Shown here: one piece after another, positions 1 to 6,171 of the stretch | Position numbering within the stretch: position 1 is the stretch's first letter | Layout of the letters: each line of letters begins with the position of its first letter | Notes under the pieces: generated by a model | What the model was told of the DNA's origin: nothing | The model's input: only the letters and a program-made list of their open reading frames with translations | The model's database searches: none | Source: CAZBQG01 sp964493945 | GTDB lineage: Bacteria; Pseudomonadota; Alphaproteobacteria; Rhodospirillales; UBA2165 | Length of the DNA: 9,894 bases | Direction of reading: 5' to 3' | Assembly: GCA_964493945.1 (NCBI GenBank) | Contig: CAZBQG010000164.1 | Location: forward strand, 1-9,894 | Made by a program: the position numbers and the translations under genes

Positions 1-54
1 GGTGTTTGAATCACAAGCTGGTTAATCAGGCGGTAATTGAGTACAGAACCTAGG
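1..54 (+). repeat. Left copy of a perfect 54-bp inverted repeat
   Basis: Bases 1-54 are the exact reverse complement of 9831-9884, with no mismatch. The identity stops at position 55 on the inner side; on the outer side it reaches the first base of the window and may continue beyond it. The repeat contains a near-palindrome at 18-29 (CTGGTTAATCAG, 10 of 12 bases symmetric). It ends 7 bases before the first ATG of the methyltransferase gene, so it would hold that gene's promoter or leader. No coding sequence, tRNA-like fold or known insertion-sequence end was recognised in it. Confidence 0.95.
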
Positions 55-61
55 CGTATCC

Positions 62-622
62 ATGGGGCCTGTCCATCATGGGGCATTTGGGGATATGGCG
101 GAAATCATCAGTTTGAGCTTGGTTCTGGCGTTTATTGCCCTGATCTTCGTCTATGCCCTGCTCACCGGCAATCCGCCCACGCCCACCTCGCCCAAGGTCA
201 AATCAAAGCTTTTGTCCGTCCTGCCCCCCATCGGGCCCGGCAAGGTCTATGAATTGGGCTCGGGCTGGGGCGGGCTGGCGCTGTCCCTGGCGCGGGTTTT
301 TCCCGAAAATGAGGTGGTGGGCATCGAGCGCTCGCCCCTTCCCTGGCTGACGGCGATGATCCGTGGATGGGCCTTGGGGCCGGCCAATCTGGATTTCAAA
401 CGGAGCGATTTTCTAAAACATGGCTTGGAAGATGCCGCATTGGTGCTTTGTTACCTGCAACCCGCCGCCATGGCCCGGCTGCACCCCAAATTGGAGGCCG
501 AACTGGCGCCGGGCGCCACCGTTCTCAGCCACACTTTCCGGGTACCAGGCTGGCAGGCTGCTGAGACCTATGAGGCGGGCGACATCTACCGCACACCCAT
601 CTATATTTACTGGGTGCCTTAG
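62..622 (+). CDS. Membrane-anchored class I SAM-dependent methyltransferase, FAM173-like
   Basis: A 186-residue protein with one N-terminal membrane helix (about residues 14-34, ISLSLVLAFIALIFVYALL), then a short methyltransferase domain. SAM-binding motif I is seen as ELGSGWGG (64-71), followed by an acidic strand end VVGIER (85-90). The later segments (L-C-Y-L-Q-P at 129-134, H-P-K-L, and S-H-T-F-R-V-P-G-W at 156-164) resemble the FAM173/ATP synthase c-subunit lysine methyltransferase family, where the animal members have the same helix-plus-domain build. Bacterial substrates are unknown, so the substrate is left open. Start: ATG 62 has AGG 7 bases upstream; ATG 95, just before the helix, would give 175 residues and is a fair alternative. 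The stop TAG (620-622) overlaps the stop of the convergent ligase. Confidence 0.75.
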   Translation: MGPVHHGAFGDMAEIISLSLVLAFIALIFVYALLTGNPPTPTSPKVKSKLLSVLPPIGPGKVYELGSGWGGLALSLARVFPENEVVGIERSPLPWLTAMIRGWALGPANLDFKRSDFLKHGLEDAALVLCYLQPAAMARLHPKLEAELAPGATVLSHTFRVPGWQAAETYEAGDIYRTPIYIYWVP

Positions 623-2286
623 CCGGCCTCGACGCCTTCTTTCTCCTGAGCGGCCCCGCGCAACTGGAAACGTTGCAGCTTGCCCGATCCGGTCAGGGGC
701 ATCTCGTCGATGAAATAGATGCGGCGCGGGCATTTATAGACCGCCAACTGGCCGGTCAGGCTTTCGCGTACCCGCTTTTCCAGCTCGTTCGTGCCATCCG
801 CCATATTATCGGCCACCATGAACATGGCAAGGCGGACAAGCCCGTCGCGGTCAGTGACGCCCACCACGGCCGCCTGCAACACATCGGGAACGGCAAGGGC
901 CACTTCCTCGATTTCCGTCGGGCTCACCCATTGCCCGGAAATCTTCAGCATATCGTCGCCCCGGCCCTGATATTCATAAAAGTCGCCTTCGTCGCGGATG
1001 AACATGTCTTTGGTGCAATACCAGCCATCGACAAAGATTTCCCTGGTCTTTTCCTCCAATTGCCAATAGCCCTTGGCATTGCCGATCAATTTAACCCAGA
1101 GGATGCCGGGAACGCCGGCCTCGGTGACCGGATCGCCGTTCAGATCCATCATCTTGACCTCCGTGCCGGGCGTCGGGCGCCCAGTAAAGCCCGCCCGGCT
1201 GTCATCGGGGTGGCTGGCGATAAAGAGATAGATGGTTTCCGATGCGCCGATCCCTTCGCTGATCACCCGGCCGGTGGCTTCCTTCCATTCGTCAAACAGG
1301 GAGACCGACAGCTTTTCGCCGGCGGAAATATAACAGCGCACATCTTTCAAGGCCTGGCGCTGGGCTGAACCGTCGCGCAACAGATTGCGGTAAAAGGTGG
1401 GAACGCTGAGCACCACGGTGGGCTTGTGTTTTTCGATCACCTCGGCGATGGCCTGGGCATCGGGCCAGTCGGGGTAAAGGATTGCTGTGGCGCCCAGGGC
1501 CAGGGTGCAGATGAGGGCATGGCCCAGGGTATAGGCGAAAAACAGTTTAGACGTGCAGAATACCCGCTCATGGCGTTTGACGCCGATCATCTGGCCAAAG
1601 TAATTGTCCGCGCCCTCGATCATCCCATGACAATGGACCACGCCCTTGGGTTGGCCCGTGGTGCCCGATGAATAGACCCAGAAGGCCGGATCGCCGGGCT
1701 CCATATTGGCCGCCGTCAGGGAAGGAGAGGCGGCCTCCATGAGATCACTGAGCAAGGGATTGCCCGTATTGGCGCCGGCGGGGGGCTCGTCGGTCATGAT
1801 CAGGCCGGGCATCTGCTTAACGGCGTCGGAAAGCCCCCCGTAATTTTCCAGGAATTCATGGTCGATGAGCAAAAAGCGGCATTGGCTGTCATTGATCACA
1901 TAGGCCAGATCGCCCTCGGTGAGGCGCAGATTAAGGGCAACGGGCACGGCGCCGGTCTTTATAAGGCCCAGATAGGAATAAAAGAAAGCCGGCGTATCGC
2001 GGACGATCATCAGGACCCGTTCGCCTGTCTTAATACCCTGCCCGATCAGGACATTGCCCACTCGGTTGACCCGCTCAGACAGCATTTCATAGGTAATCCG
2101 GTCGTCCCCACAAAGGATCGCCGCATCCCCGCCATGGCCCCGCTCCAGGACCTGCTCAAGCAATATGTCGGTAATGTTCAAGCTTTGATTTCCCCCCGGA
2201 TTAAAGATCGGCGCCAATCTGGAAGGCAGGGCAGGGTTAGTCAAGAGGTTGATCTTTCCCTTTCCCCTACCGGCTTCGTCGGACAT
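619..2286 (-). CDS. Benzoate-CoA ligase family acyl/aryl-CoA synthetase (ANL superfamily)
   Basis: A 555-residue cytoplasmic enzyme expected to activate a carboxylic acid as the adenylate and transfer it to CoA. Visible ANL motifs: the P-loop YSSGTTGQPKG (205-215), the A5 motif GIGASE (345-350), the hinge GRGDDMLKISG (441-451) and the C-terminal catalytic lysine in LTGSGKLQR (K536). The block SKLFFAYTLGHAL (246-258) and the QWVSPTEIEE segment are typical of the benzoate/aminobenzoate-CoA ligase branch. The exact acid is not determined, and no ring-reduction or box-pathway genes lie nearby. The family is usually about 510-530 residues; here about 35 extra residues precede the conserved start. 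An in-frame TTG at 2181 with GGGGGGA 9 bases upstream would give 520 residues. Convergent with the methyltransferase by overlapping stop codons and divergent from the lipoprotein. Confidence 0.85.
   Translation of the reverse strand: MSDEAGRGKGKINLLTNPALPSRLAPIFNPGGNQSLNITDILLEQVLERGHGGDAAILCGDDRITYEMLSERVNRVGNVLIGQGIKTGERVLMIVRDTPAFFYSYLGLIKTGAVPVALNLRLTEGDLAYVINDSQCRFLLIDHEFLENYGGLSDAVKQMPGLIMTDEPPAGANTGNPLLSDLMEAASPSLTAANMEPGDPAFWVYSSGTTGQPKGVVHCHGMIEGADNYFGQMIGVKRHERVFCTSKLFFAYTLGHALICTLALGATAILYPDWPDAQAIAEVIEKHKPTVVLSVPTFYRNLLRDGSAQRQALKDVRCYISAGEKLSVSLFDEWKEATGRVISEGIGASETIYLFIASHPDDSRAGFTGRPTPGTEVKMMDLNGDPVTEAGVPGILWVKLIGNAKGYWQLEEKTREIFVDGWYCTKDMFIRDEGDFYEYQGRGDDMLKISGQWVSPTEIEEVALAVPDVLQAAVVGVTDRDGLVRLAMFMVADNMADGTNELEKRVRESLTGQLAVYKCPRRIYFIDEMPLTGSGKLQRFQLRGAAQEKEGVEAG
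2216..2244 (-). promoter_or_regulatory. Possible sigma-70-type promoter inside the 5' end of the ligase ORF
   Basis: On the minus strand TTGACT (2244-2239) is followed after 17 bases by CAGATT (2221-2216). The -35 box is good (5 of 6) and the -10 box weak (3 of 6). Transcription from here would begin near 2209, just upstream of the GGGGGGA and TTG at 2181. It would therefore fit the shorter form of the ligase and not the ATG at 2286. This is by-eye matching only. Confidence 0.25.
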
Positions 2287-2315
2287 ACTGGCTGTCGGGC
2301 AACGGAATTAAGGTG

Positions 2316-2633
2316 ATGGCAACAGGAAAATCCATCGCTGGCTTGATGTTCGGGGCTGCCATTCTCGCCGCCTGCGCGGCACCTCAGCGCTGGACCCATC
2401 CCAGCCTGCCGTCGGATCAATGGAGCGTCGATCAGGCCACCTGCAAGACCCGGGCGAACCGGCTGATAGACCGGGAACTAACGGGTGCTGACCGGCGGGC
2501 GGGCGGTGCGCGGGGGGCTCTGGAGCGCGATATTCAGAAATATGATGCAACAAGGCGGCGCGACAGCTATTTCGCGGACTGCCTGCAGGGAAAGGGTTAT
2601 GTCAAGGACAGCGCCAAAGGCAGAGATGCCTGA
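2316..2633 (+). CDS. Small lipoprotein of unknown function
   Basis: A 105-residue precursor with a type II signal peptide. A short N-terminus containing K5 is followed by a hydrophobic stretch and the lipobox LAAC, with the lipidated cysteine at residue 20. The mature part has W26, a W36-x(6)-C43 region and a second cysteine at C89 in FADCLQGKGY. Two cysteines framing a charged helical middle (residues 44-85, rich in R, D and E) suggest one disulphide in the periplasm. Similar short lipoproteins of the pattern W...C...C..KGY are common in Proteobacteria and lack a defined role. ATG 2316 is preferred over the GTG directly before it (2313); GGAA lies at 2304-2307. The promoter must lie inside the 5' end of the divergent ligase, because only 29 bases separate the two starts. 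Confidence 0.7.
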   Translation: MATGKSIAGLMFGAAILAACAAPQRWTHPSLPSDQWSVDQATCKTRANRLIDRELTGADRRAGGARGALERDIQKYDATRRRDSYFADCLQGKGYVKDSAKGRDA

Positions 2634-2708
2634 GGCTAAAGCGGTAACCTACAGCCGGAAACGTCCAAACGGATTGAACCGGGACAGATTTCAAAAACAG
2701 AAAATCGA

Positions 2709-2822
2709 CTAGGACTTGCGCAACTGAAAGACCCGCTCACCAACTATGGAAACCGTCCGCGTGCGCCCATCGGGTTTGGTCTGCACGGGGATTTCATCAA
2801 AATTGACCATGGGTACGCTCAT
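2709..2822 (-). CDS. Unrecognised 37-residue small protein with strong ribosome binding site
   Basis: An ORF beginning MSVPMVNFDEIPVQTKPDGR and ending VFQLRKS, stop TAG at 2711-2709. GAGGAG at 2835-2830 lies 7 bases before the ATG, an ideal Shine-Dalgarno arrangement; an ATG 6 bases further up is too close to it. The peptide is soluble and charged, with no signal or membrane segment. Its order, D-E-I-P-V then D-G-R-T-R then V-G-E-R-V-F, faintly recalls the start of small cupin proteins, so it could be a cupin remnant; the rest of a cupin is not found downstream. It faces the lipoprotein convergently (75-base gap) and shares the AT-rich control region with the aminopeptidase. Function unknown; reality of the gene rests on the ribosome binding site and codon composition. 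Confidence 0.45.
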   Translation of the reverse strand: MSVPMVNFDEIPVQTKPDGRTRTVSIVGERVFQLRKS

Positions 2823-2873
2823 TTTCATGCTCCTCTTCAGCGGCTCACCAAATCCGCACCTTTCCGGCACAGG

Positions 2874-2926
2874 TATTTACTAAATAGATGATAGATCAAC
2901 TAATAATAAAATGAAAGCATTCATTT
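2874..2926. promoter_or_regulatory. AT-rich divergent promoter region with an 18-bp palindrome
   Basis: This 53-base stretch is about 81% A+T, in sharp contrast to its surroundings. It sits between the divergent starts of the 37-residue ORF (2822, minus) and the aminopeptidase (about 2973, plus). Minus-strand TATCAT (2893-2888) and plus-strand TAAAAT (2907-2912) are good -10 candidates; no convincing -35 box accompanies either. A palindrome with 7-base arms, AAATGAA-AGCA-TTCATTT, spans 2909-2926 and could be an operator or a weak hairpin. Confidence 0.5.
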
Positions 2927-2968
2927 AACGCCGCCCTCTTGCCGCCGGGGGTGGGCGCGCCTAACTTT

Positions 2969-3008
2969 GGGGATGGGCGGAAGGTTGGGGGGATGGGCGG
3001 AAGATCGG
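2969..3008 (+). repeat. 20-bp tandem duplication at the aminopeptidase start
   Basis: GGGGATGGGCGGAAGGTTGG (2969-2988) is followed directly by a second copy (2989-3008) with 18 of 20 bases identical. Each copy carries an ATG (2973 and 2993). Because 20 is not a multiple of three, only the first ATG is in frame with the peptidase. The duplication therefore blurs where translation starts. Confidence 0.85.
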
Positions 3009-5015
3009 AAAATTAGGGTGGCCACAGTGGGTAAACAGGTTTTGAAGGATTTGTTGGGGGAGGAGAAGGCAAGGTCCATTCTGGCCGGCGTTGCTGCCGC
3101 CCCCCGCATGCGCCCAGGCCCCGATGGGCGGCTTCCCTGGCTTCAGCTTATTACCGGGCCAGTTAATCCTGTGCTGGAAGAAGCTTTGATCGCCGAAGAG
3201 GCCAAATTGCGGGCCACCCGCCCGGTTCAGCCGGCGCCTGCGGAAAAACTGGCTCTGCTCCGCTCTGCCCTGGCGGGTGAAAAACTGGATGGCTTCGTGG
3301 TACCCGTTGCCGATGAATTCCAGGGGGAATATCTGTCCAGATTCGCCCGCCGCCTGGCCTGGCTCAGCGGTTTTACCGGATCGGCCGGTATGGCTGTGGT
3401 TTTGGCGGAAAAGGCGGCGCTCTTCACCGATGGGCGCTACAGCCTGCAAGCGGGTGATCAGGTGGATGGGGATCTGTTCGAACTGCATCACATTACGGAC
3501 TCCCCTCCGGCAAAATGGATTACCGAAAATCTGCCCAGGGGTGCCCGCCTGGGGATCGATCCCTGGCTTCATGACATGGATGGGGCCAGGCGCTTGGCAA
3601 ATGCGGCAAGGGATGGGGGCGGCGAGCTGGTCAAGGTTGATGCCAATCCGGTGGATGGGGTCTGGAAGGATCAGCCGGCCCAGCCCCTCTCGCCGGTGGA
3701 GGTTCATCCCCTGGCTCAGGCGGGGCAGAGCAGCGCTGAAAAAAGGCGCCAGATTGCCGATAAAATTCGAGACGAGGGCGCCGATGCGGTGGTTCTCTGT
3801 GGGCCGCCCTCCATTGCCTGGCTGGGTAATCTCAGGGGCGGCGATGTGCCTTATACTCCGCTCATCCAGGCCTACGCCATTTTGCGCAATGATGGGCCGC
3901 TGGAGATATTCCTGGATTTGCGCAAATTGCCCCTGGGGGAGGTGCTGGAGGACGGCATCCGGGCCCGAGCCATGGAGGAATTCGCGGGCGCTCTGGATGA
4001 TCTGGGCCGGGAAAAGGCCTGCATCAGGATCGATCCCGCGCAAACCCCGGACGCAGTCCATGAACGGCTTAAATCCGCCGGGGCGGAAATTTTGCGCTCC
4101 GACGACCCCTGCGCCCTGCCCAAGGCTTGCAAGAACTCCGCCGAACTGGACGGCGCCCGCGCCGCCCATATCCGGGACGGGGTGGCCATGGTCCGCTTTC
4201 TGGCCTGGCTGGACGACGAAGCGGCGGATGTGGGGCATGATGAACTCAGCCTGGCTGAGAGGTTGGACGAGCTCCGGGCCGAAGGGGACATGTTCCGGGG
4301 GCTTAGTTTCCCGACCATCTCGGCCACCGGGTCAAACGGCGCCATCGTTCATTACAAGGCCGACGAGGCCAGCAATAAAAAGACGCAGCCGGGTTCGCTC
4401 TATCTGGTGGATTCGGGCGGGCAATATCTGGACGGCACGACGGATTTGACCCGTACCCTGGCGGTGGGCGAGCCCGATAGCGAAATGCGGGACCGCTTCA
4501 CCCGCGTCCTCAAAGGCCATATCGCTTTGGCCCGGGCCCGCTTTCCGGCGGGCACCACCGGTTCCCAACTGGACGGTCTGGCGCGCACCAGCTTGTGGCG
4601 GGCGGGGCTTGATTACGATCACGGCACGGGCCATGGGGTGGGCAGCTATCTGGGCGTTCATGAAGGGCCCCAGGGCATCTCCAAGCGGCCCAACAGCGTC
4701 GTCCTGGCGCCGGGCATGATCATTTCCAACGAACCCGGTTATTACAAAACGGGTGCCTATGGGATACGCATCGAAAGCCTGCTGGCCGTGACGGCGCAGG
4801 ACGCCCCGCAAGGTGCGGAAAAAGAGCTGTTGGGTTTCGAGGTGCTGACCCAGGTGCCCATCGACTTGGCGCTGATCGAAGATGATTTACTGGATAATGA
4901 TGAACGGGTTTGGCTGAACAGCTACCACCTTGGGGTGCGGGAGGTCATTTCCCCCCTGGTGGACGCACCAACCCAAGCTTGGCTGGAACATGCCACCAGG
5001 GCCATCGGCGCTTAA
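2973..5015 (+). CDS. Xaa-Pro aminopeptidase (aminopeptidase P, M24B family)
   Basis: Cytoplasmic dimetal enzyme removing an N-terminal residue before proline. It has the three-domain build of the long (eukaryote-like) aminopeptidase P: a creatinase-type domain I from about residue 80 (GFVVPVADEFQGEY, then RLAWLSGFTGSAG), a second creatinase-like domain to about 380, the M24 catalytic domain, and the C-terminal segment. All five metal ligands are visible: D480 (VDSGGQY), D491 (TTDLTRT), H554 (GTGHGVGSY), E587 (NEPGYY) and E601 (IRIES). At 680 residues it exceeds most bacterial homologues (about 600) by an N-terminal extension of about 80 residues with no recognised domain. Start uncertain: ATG 2973 lacks a clear ribosome binding site; GTG 3018 or 3027 are alternatives. 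Its TAA stop overlaps the stop of the opposing membrane-protein gene. Confidence 0.9.
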   Translation: MGGRLGGWAEDRKIRVATVGKQVLKDLLGEEKARSILAGVAAAPRMRPGPDGRLPWLQLITGPVNPVLEEALIAEEAKLRATRPVQPAPAEKLALLRSALAGEKLDGFVVPVADEFQGEYLSRFARRLAWLSGFTGSAGMAVVLAEKAALFTDGRYSLQAGDQVDGDLFELHHITDSPPAKWITENLPRGARLGIDPWLHDMDGARRLANAARDGGGELVKVDANPVDGVWKDQPAQPLSPVEVHPLAQAGQSSAEKRRQIADKIRDEGADAVVLCGPPSIAWLGNLRGGDVPYTPLIQAYAILRNDGPLEIFLDLRKLPLGEVLEDGIRARAMEEFAGALDDLGREKACIRIDPAQTPDAVHERLKSAGAEILRSDDPCALPKACKNSAELDGARAAHIRDGVAMVRFLAWLDDEAADVGHDELSLAERLDELRAEGDMFRGLSFPTISATGSNGAIVHYKADEASNKKTQPGSLYLVDSGGQYLDGTTDLTRTLAVGEPDSEMRDRFTRVLKGHIALARARFPAGTTGSQLDGLARTSLWRAGLDYDHGTGHGVGSYLGVHEGPQGISKRPNSVVLAPGMIISNEPGYYKTGAYGIRIESLLAVTAQDAPQGAEKELLGFEVLTQVPIDLALIEDDLLDNDERVWLNSYHLGVREVISPLVDAPTQAWLEHATRAIGA

Positions 5016-5200
5016 GATTCGGCTGTGACTTCGGCGCCCCGCAGCGTCCAAAGCGTTCCCAGTAGGCTGGAACCAGCCACACCGATGGCCCCCAACAAAA
5101 ACAAATAACCCCTGCCCGGAATGGCCCCATAGGCGGAAATACATAGCTGCCAATAAAAAGTTTTTTTGGCCAGGGGCGCGCTCTCTGAATTTATAGTCAT
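5012..5200 (-). CDS. Small single-pass membrane protein of unknown function
   Basis: A 62-residue protein starting MTINSESAPLAKKTFYW. One clear membrane helix is seen at about residues 31-51 (YLFLLGAIGVAGSSLLGTLW), preceded by a shorter, less hydrophobic stretch and followed by a charged tail. ATG 5200 is preceded by GGAGAGGA with about 6 bases spacing, so the short form is favoured over longer readings of this frame. The ATG overlaps the TGA of the broken MarR gene upstream (ATGA), suggesting the two were once translationally coupled and that the protein was under local MarR control. An A7 run lies in codons 11-13. Its TAA stop (5014-5012) shares the TTAA with the aminopeptidase stop. No family was recognised. 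Confidence 0.6.
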   Translation of the reverse strand: MTINSESAPLAKKTFYWQLCISAYGAIPGRGYLFLLGAIGVAGSSLLGTLWTLRGAEVTAES

Positions 5201-5420
5201 GGCGATCCTCTCCGGGATGCCTTGATGGTGAGTTCCAGCCCGTCCAGCAGCCGGGTCCAGTTCCGCCCGCCGAGGCGTTCGACAAGACCGATCTGCACCC
5301 TCCGCTAGGTGGGCATGGCTTTTTTGTGTAGTCTTTTGCCAGCGCGGGTGAGGCTCATGACCTGGTGGCGCCGGTCTTCGCCGCGGCTGTCCCGGTGGGA
5401 TTTGGCCGTTTGCAGTTCGG
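5197..5420 (-). pseudogene. Remnant of a MarR-family transcriptional regulator
   Basis: In one minus-strand frame the translation contains EDRRHQVMSLTRAGKRLH, which matches the wing and following helix of MarR winged-helix proteins (D-R-R-x-x-x-V-x-L-T-x-x-G). It continues through P-T-stop-R-R-V-Q into L-V-E-R-L-G and LLDGLEL, the usual C-terminal dimerisation helix. A TAG at 5307-5305 interrupts it where a tyrosine codon would fit. The N-terminal half, including most of the helix-turn-helix, is missing: the similarity begins right after the bactofilin stop codon. There is no start codon for the intact part. The TGA end overlaps the ATG of the small membrane gene. The evidence is seen in the sequence; the family call is by eye. 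Confidence 0.6.
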
Positions 5421-5423
5421 AAC

Positions 5424-5762
5424 CTACCCCGTTCCCTTGAATTTGCCATCCAGGCACGCGCCCTTATCAATGGATATCACCTCGTGCGTCGTATCCCCGA
5501 TGACATGGGCCGTTGCTTTCAAATTGATGATCCGGCTTGTTATGTCGCCGTGAACGTCGATGGTGTCGGCATTTATGTTGCCCGTAATGGACCCCTTTTC
5601 CCCGACGGTGATTTTCGTGGCCTCGATGTCGCCCTCGATGGTTCCGTCTATACGAACCTCGCCAGGGGTTATTATGTTGCCATGAATGAACAGATTCGAG
5701 CTAATTGCCGAGGGTTGCGATACCTCCTGTTGAGCAGGGTTTTTTCGCTCGTGTGTCGACAC
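5424..5762 (-). CDS. Bactofilin (polymer-forming cytoskeletal protein)
   Basis: A 112-residue protein with the bactofilin/CcmA domain. The repeating beta-helix pattern is clear from about residue 20 to 108: LFIHGNIITPGEVRIDG, then GDIEATKITVGEKGSITG, then NADTIDVHGDI, then ATAHVIGDTTHEVISI, ending KGACLDGKF. Such proteins self-assemble into filaments or sheets at the inner face of the membrane without nucleotide and help place cell-wall or stalk machinery. The disordered N-terminal tail (about 20 residues) is typical; the C-terminal tail is almost absent, so the protein is at the short end for the family. It starts at GTG 5762, with AAGGA 10 bases upstream and an in-frame TAA further up, so no ATG start is possible. 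No M23 peptidase, a common bactofilin partner, lies beside it. The MarR remnant begins directly after its stop. Confidence 0.9.
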   Translation of the reverse strand: MSTHERKNPAQQEVSQPSAISSNLFIHGNIITPGEVRIDGTIEGDIEATKITVGEKGSITGNINADTIDVHGDITSRIINLKATAHVIGDTTHEVISIDKGACLDGKFKGTG

Positions 5763-5815
5763 AGTGCTAAAATCCTTGGTTATGAATTATCTTGCCGCAC
5801 CCACTTCCCCGATGA

Positions 5816-6085
5816 GATTATGGTGAATCTGTAGGTTCCAATAGTACGGTTGGAGTTGAAGTGCCAGATAAATCCGGGACCTAAACGAAGGATGATGAAT
5901 CCCGCAAGATCGCGAAAGATCAGATCGGCGTTTATGGGCGTGAGGGTGGCGTGAAAATAACCGTAACGGGTTCCGGCAAAGGACCTTCAACCCTCTGATA
6001 TCCGTTGATCCTCATTTGGATTTTGGGGGGCGTGATTATGGTTCTGATGGGTTTTAGCTACTACCACGCATGGGATATGGAATAG
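5816..6085 (+). pseudogene. Possible relic of a small membrane protein gene
   Basis: This fills most of the 409-base stretch between the bactofilin start and the ferredoxin/MBL start, which otherwise holds no gene. One plus-strand frame reads continuously except for TAA at 5882 and TGA at 5996. Between them it gives a hydrophilic part (TKDDESRKIAKDQIGVYGRE, then KITVTGSGKGPSTL); after the TGA comes a clear hydrophobic helix (PLILIWILGGVIMVLMGF) ending SYYHAWDME. The TGA could be a mutated TGG. No start codon with a ribosome binding site was found. It could be a decayed gene or chance; the last 25 codons from TTG 6005 could also be a tiny membrane peptide, but without a visible ribosome binding site. 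Confidence 0.3.
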
Positions 6086-6099
6086 CCGGCAATCCGATA

Positions 6100-6128
6100 T
6101 TGCGATCTGGAAATTTTTGCGCGATCAT
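6100..6128 (+). promoter_or_regulatory. Putative sigma-70 promoter for the ferredoxin/MBL gene
   Basis: TTGCGA (6100-6105) and GATCAT (6123-6128) are separated by 17 bases, each matching 4 of 6 consensus positions. The predicted transcript start is about 37 bases before the ATG at 6172. This is a by-eye match in an otherwise non-coding stretch. Confidence 0.35.
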
Positions 6129-6156
6129 CCAACTCTCGACCCGTGGGGGGCTTGGT

Positions 6157-6162
6157 GGAGGG
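6157..6162 (+). promoter_or_regulatory. Ribosome binding site deciding the MBL start
   Basis: GGAGGG lies 9 bases before ATG 6172. The frame stays open upstream to an ATG at 6070, but that start has no ribosome binding site and the added 34 residues are low in family-like features. The site therefore favours 6172. Confidence 0.7.
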
Positions 6163-6171
6163 CTTGGGCCC

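Noticed and set aside
673..1368. Plus-strand 231-codon open frame opposite the CoA ligase
   Set aside because: It is a mirror of the ligase codons, with no family features and no ribosome binding site; the ligase has all ANL motifs.
2961..4238. Long minus-strand open frame (425 codons) opposite the aminopeptidase
   Set aside because: It is antisense to a gene with all five metal ligands intact. Its translation is rich in G, P, H, Q and R without any domain, as expected of a frame mirrored from GC-rich coding DNA.
3277..4449. Long plus-strand open frame (390 codons) overlapping the aminopeptidase
   Set aside because: The translation is dominated by W, R, P and S and shows no motif. It is the out-of-frame reading of the peptidase gene.
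5484..5834. Plus-strand 116-codon open frame opposite the bactofilin
   Set aside because: It is antisense to the clear bactofilin beta-repeat pattern, and its own translation has no recognisable domain.
6070..6171. Extended start of the ferredoxin/MBL gene at ATG 6070
   Set aside because: There is no ribosome binding site at 6070, while GGAGGG stands 9 bases before ATG 6172. The extension also overlaps the possible promoter at 6100-6128.
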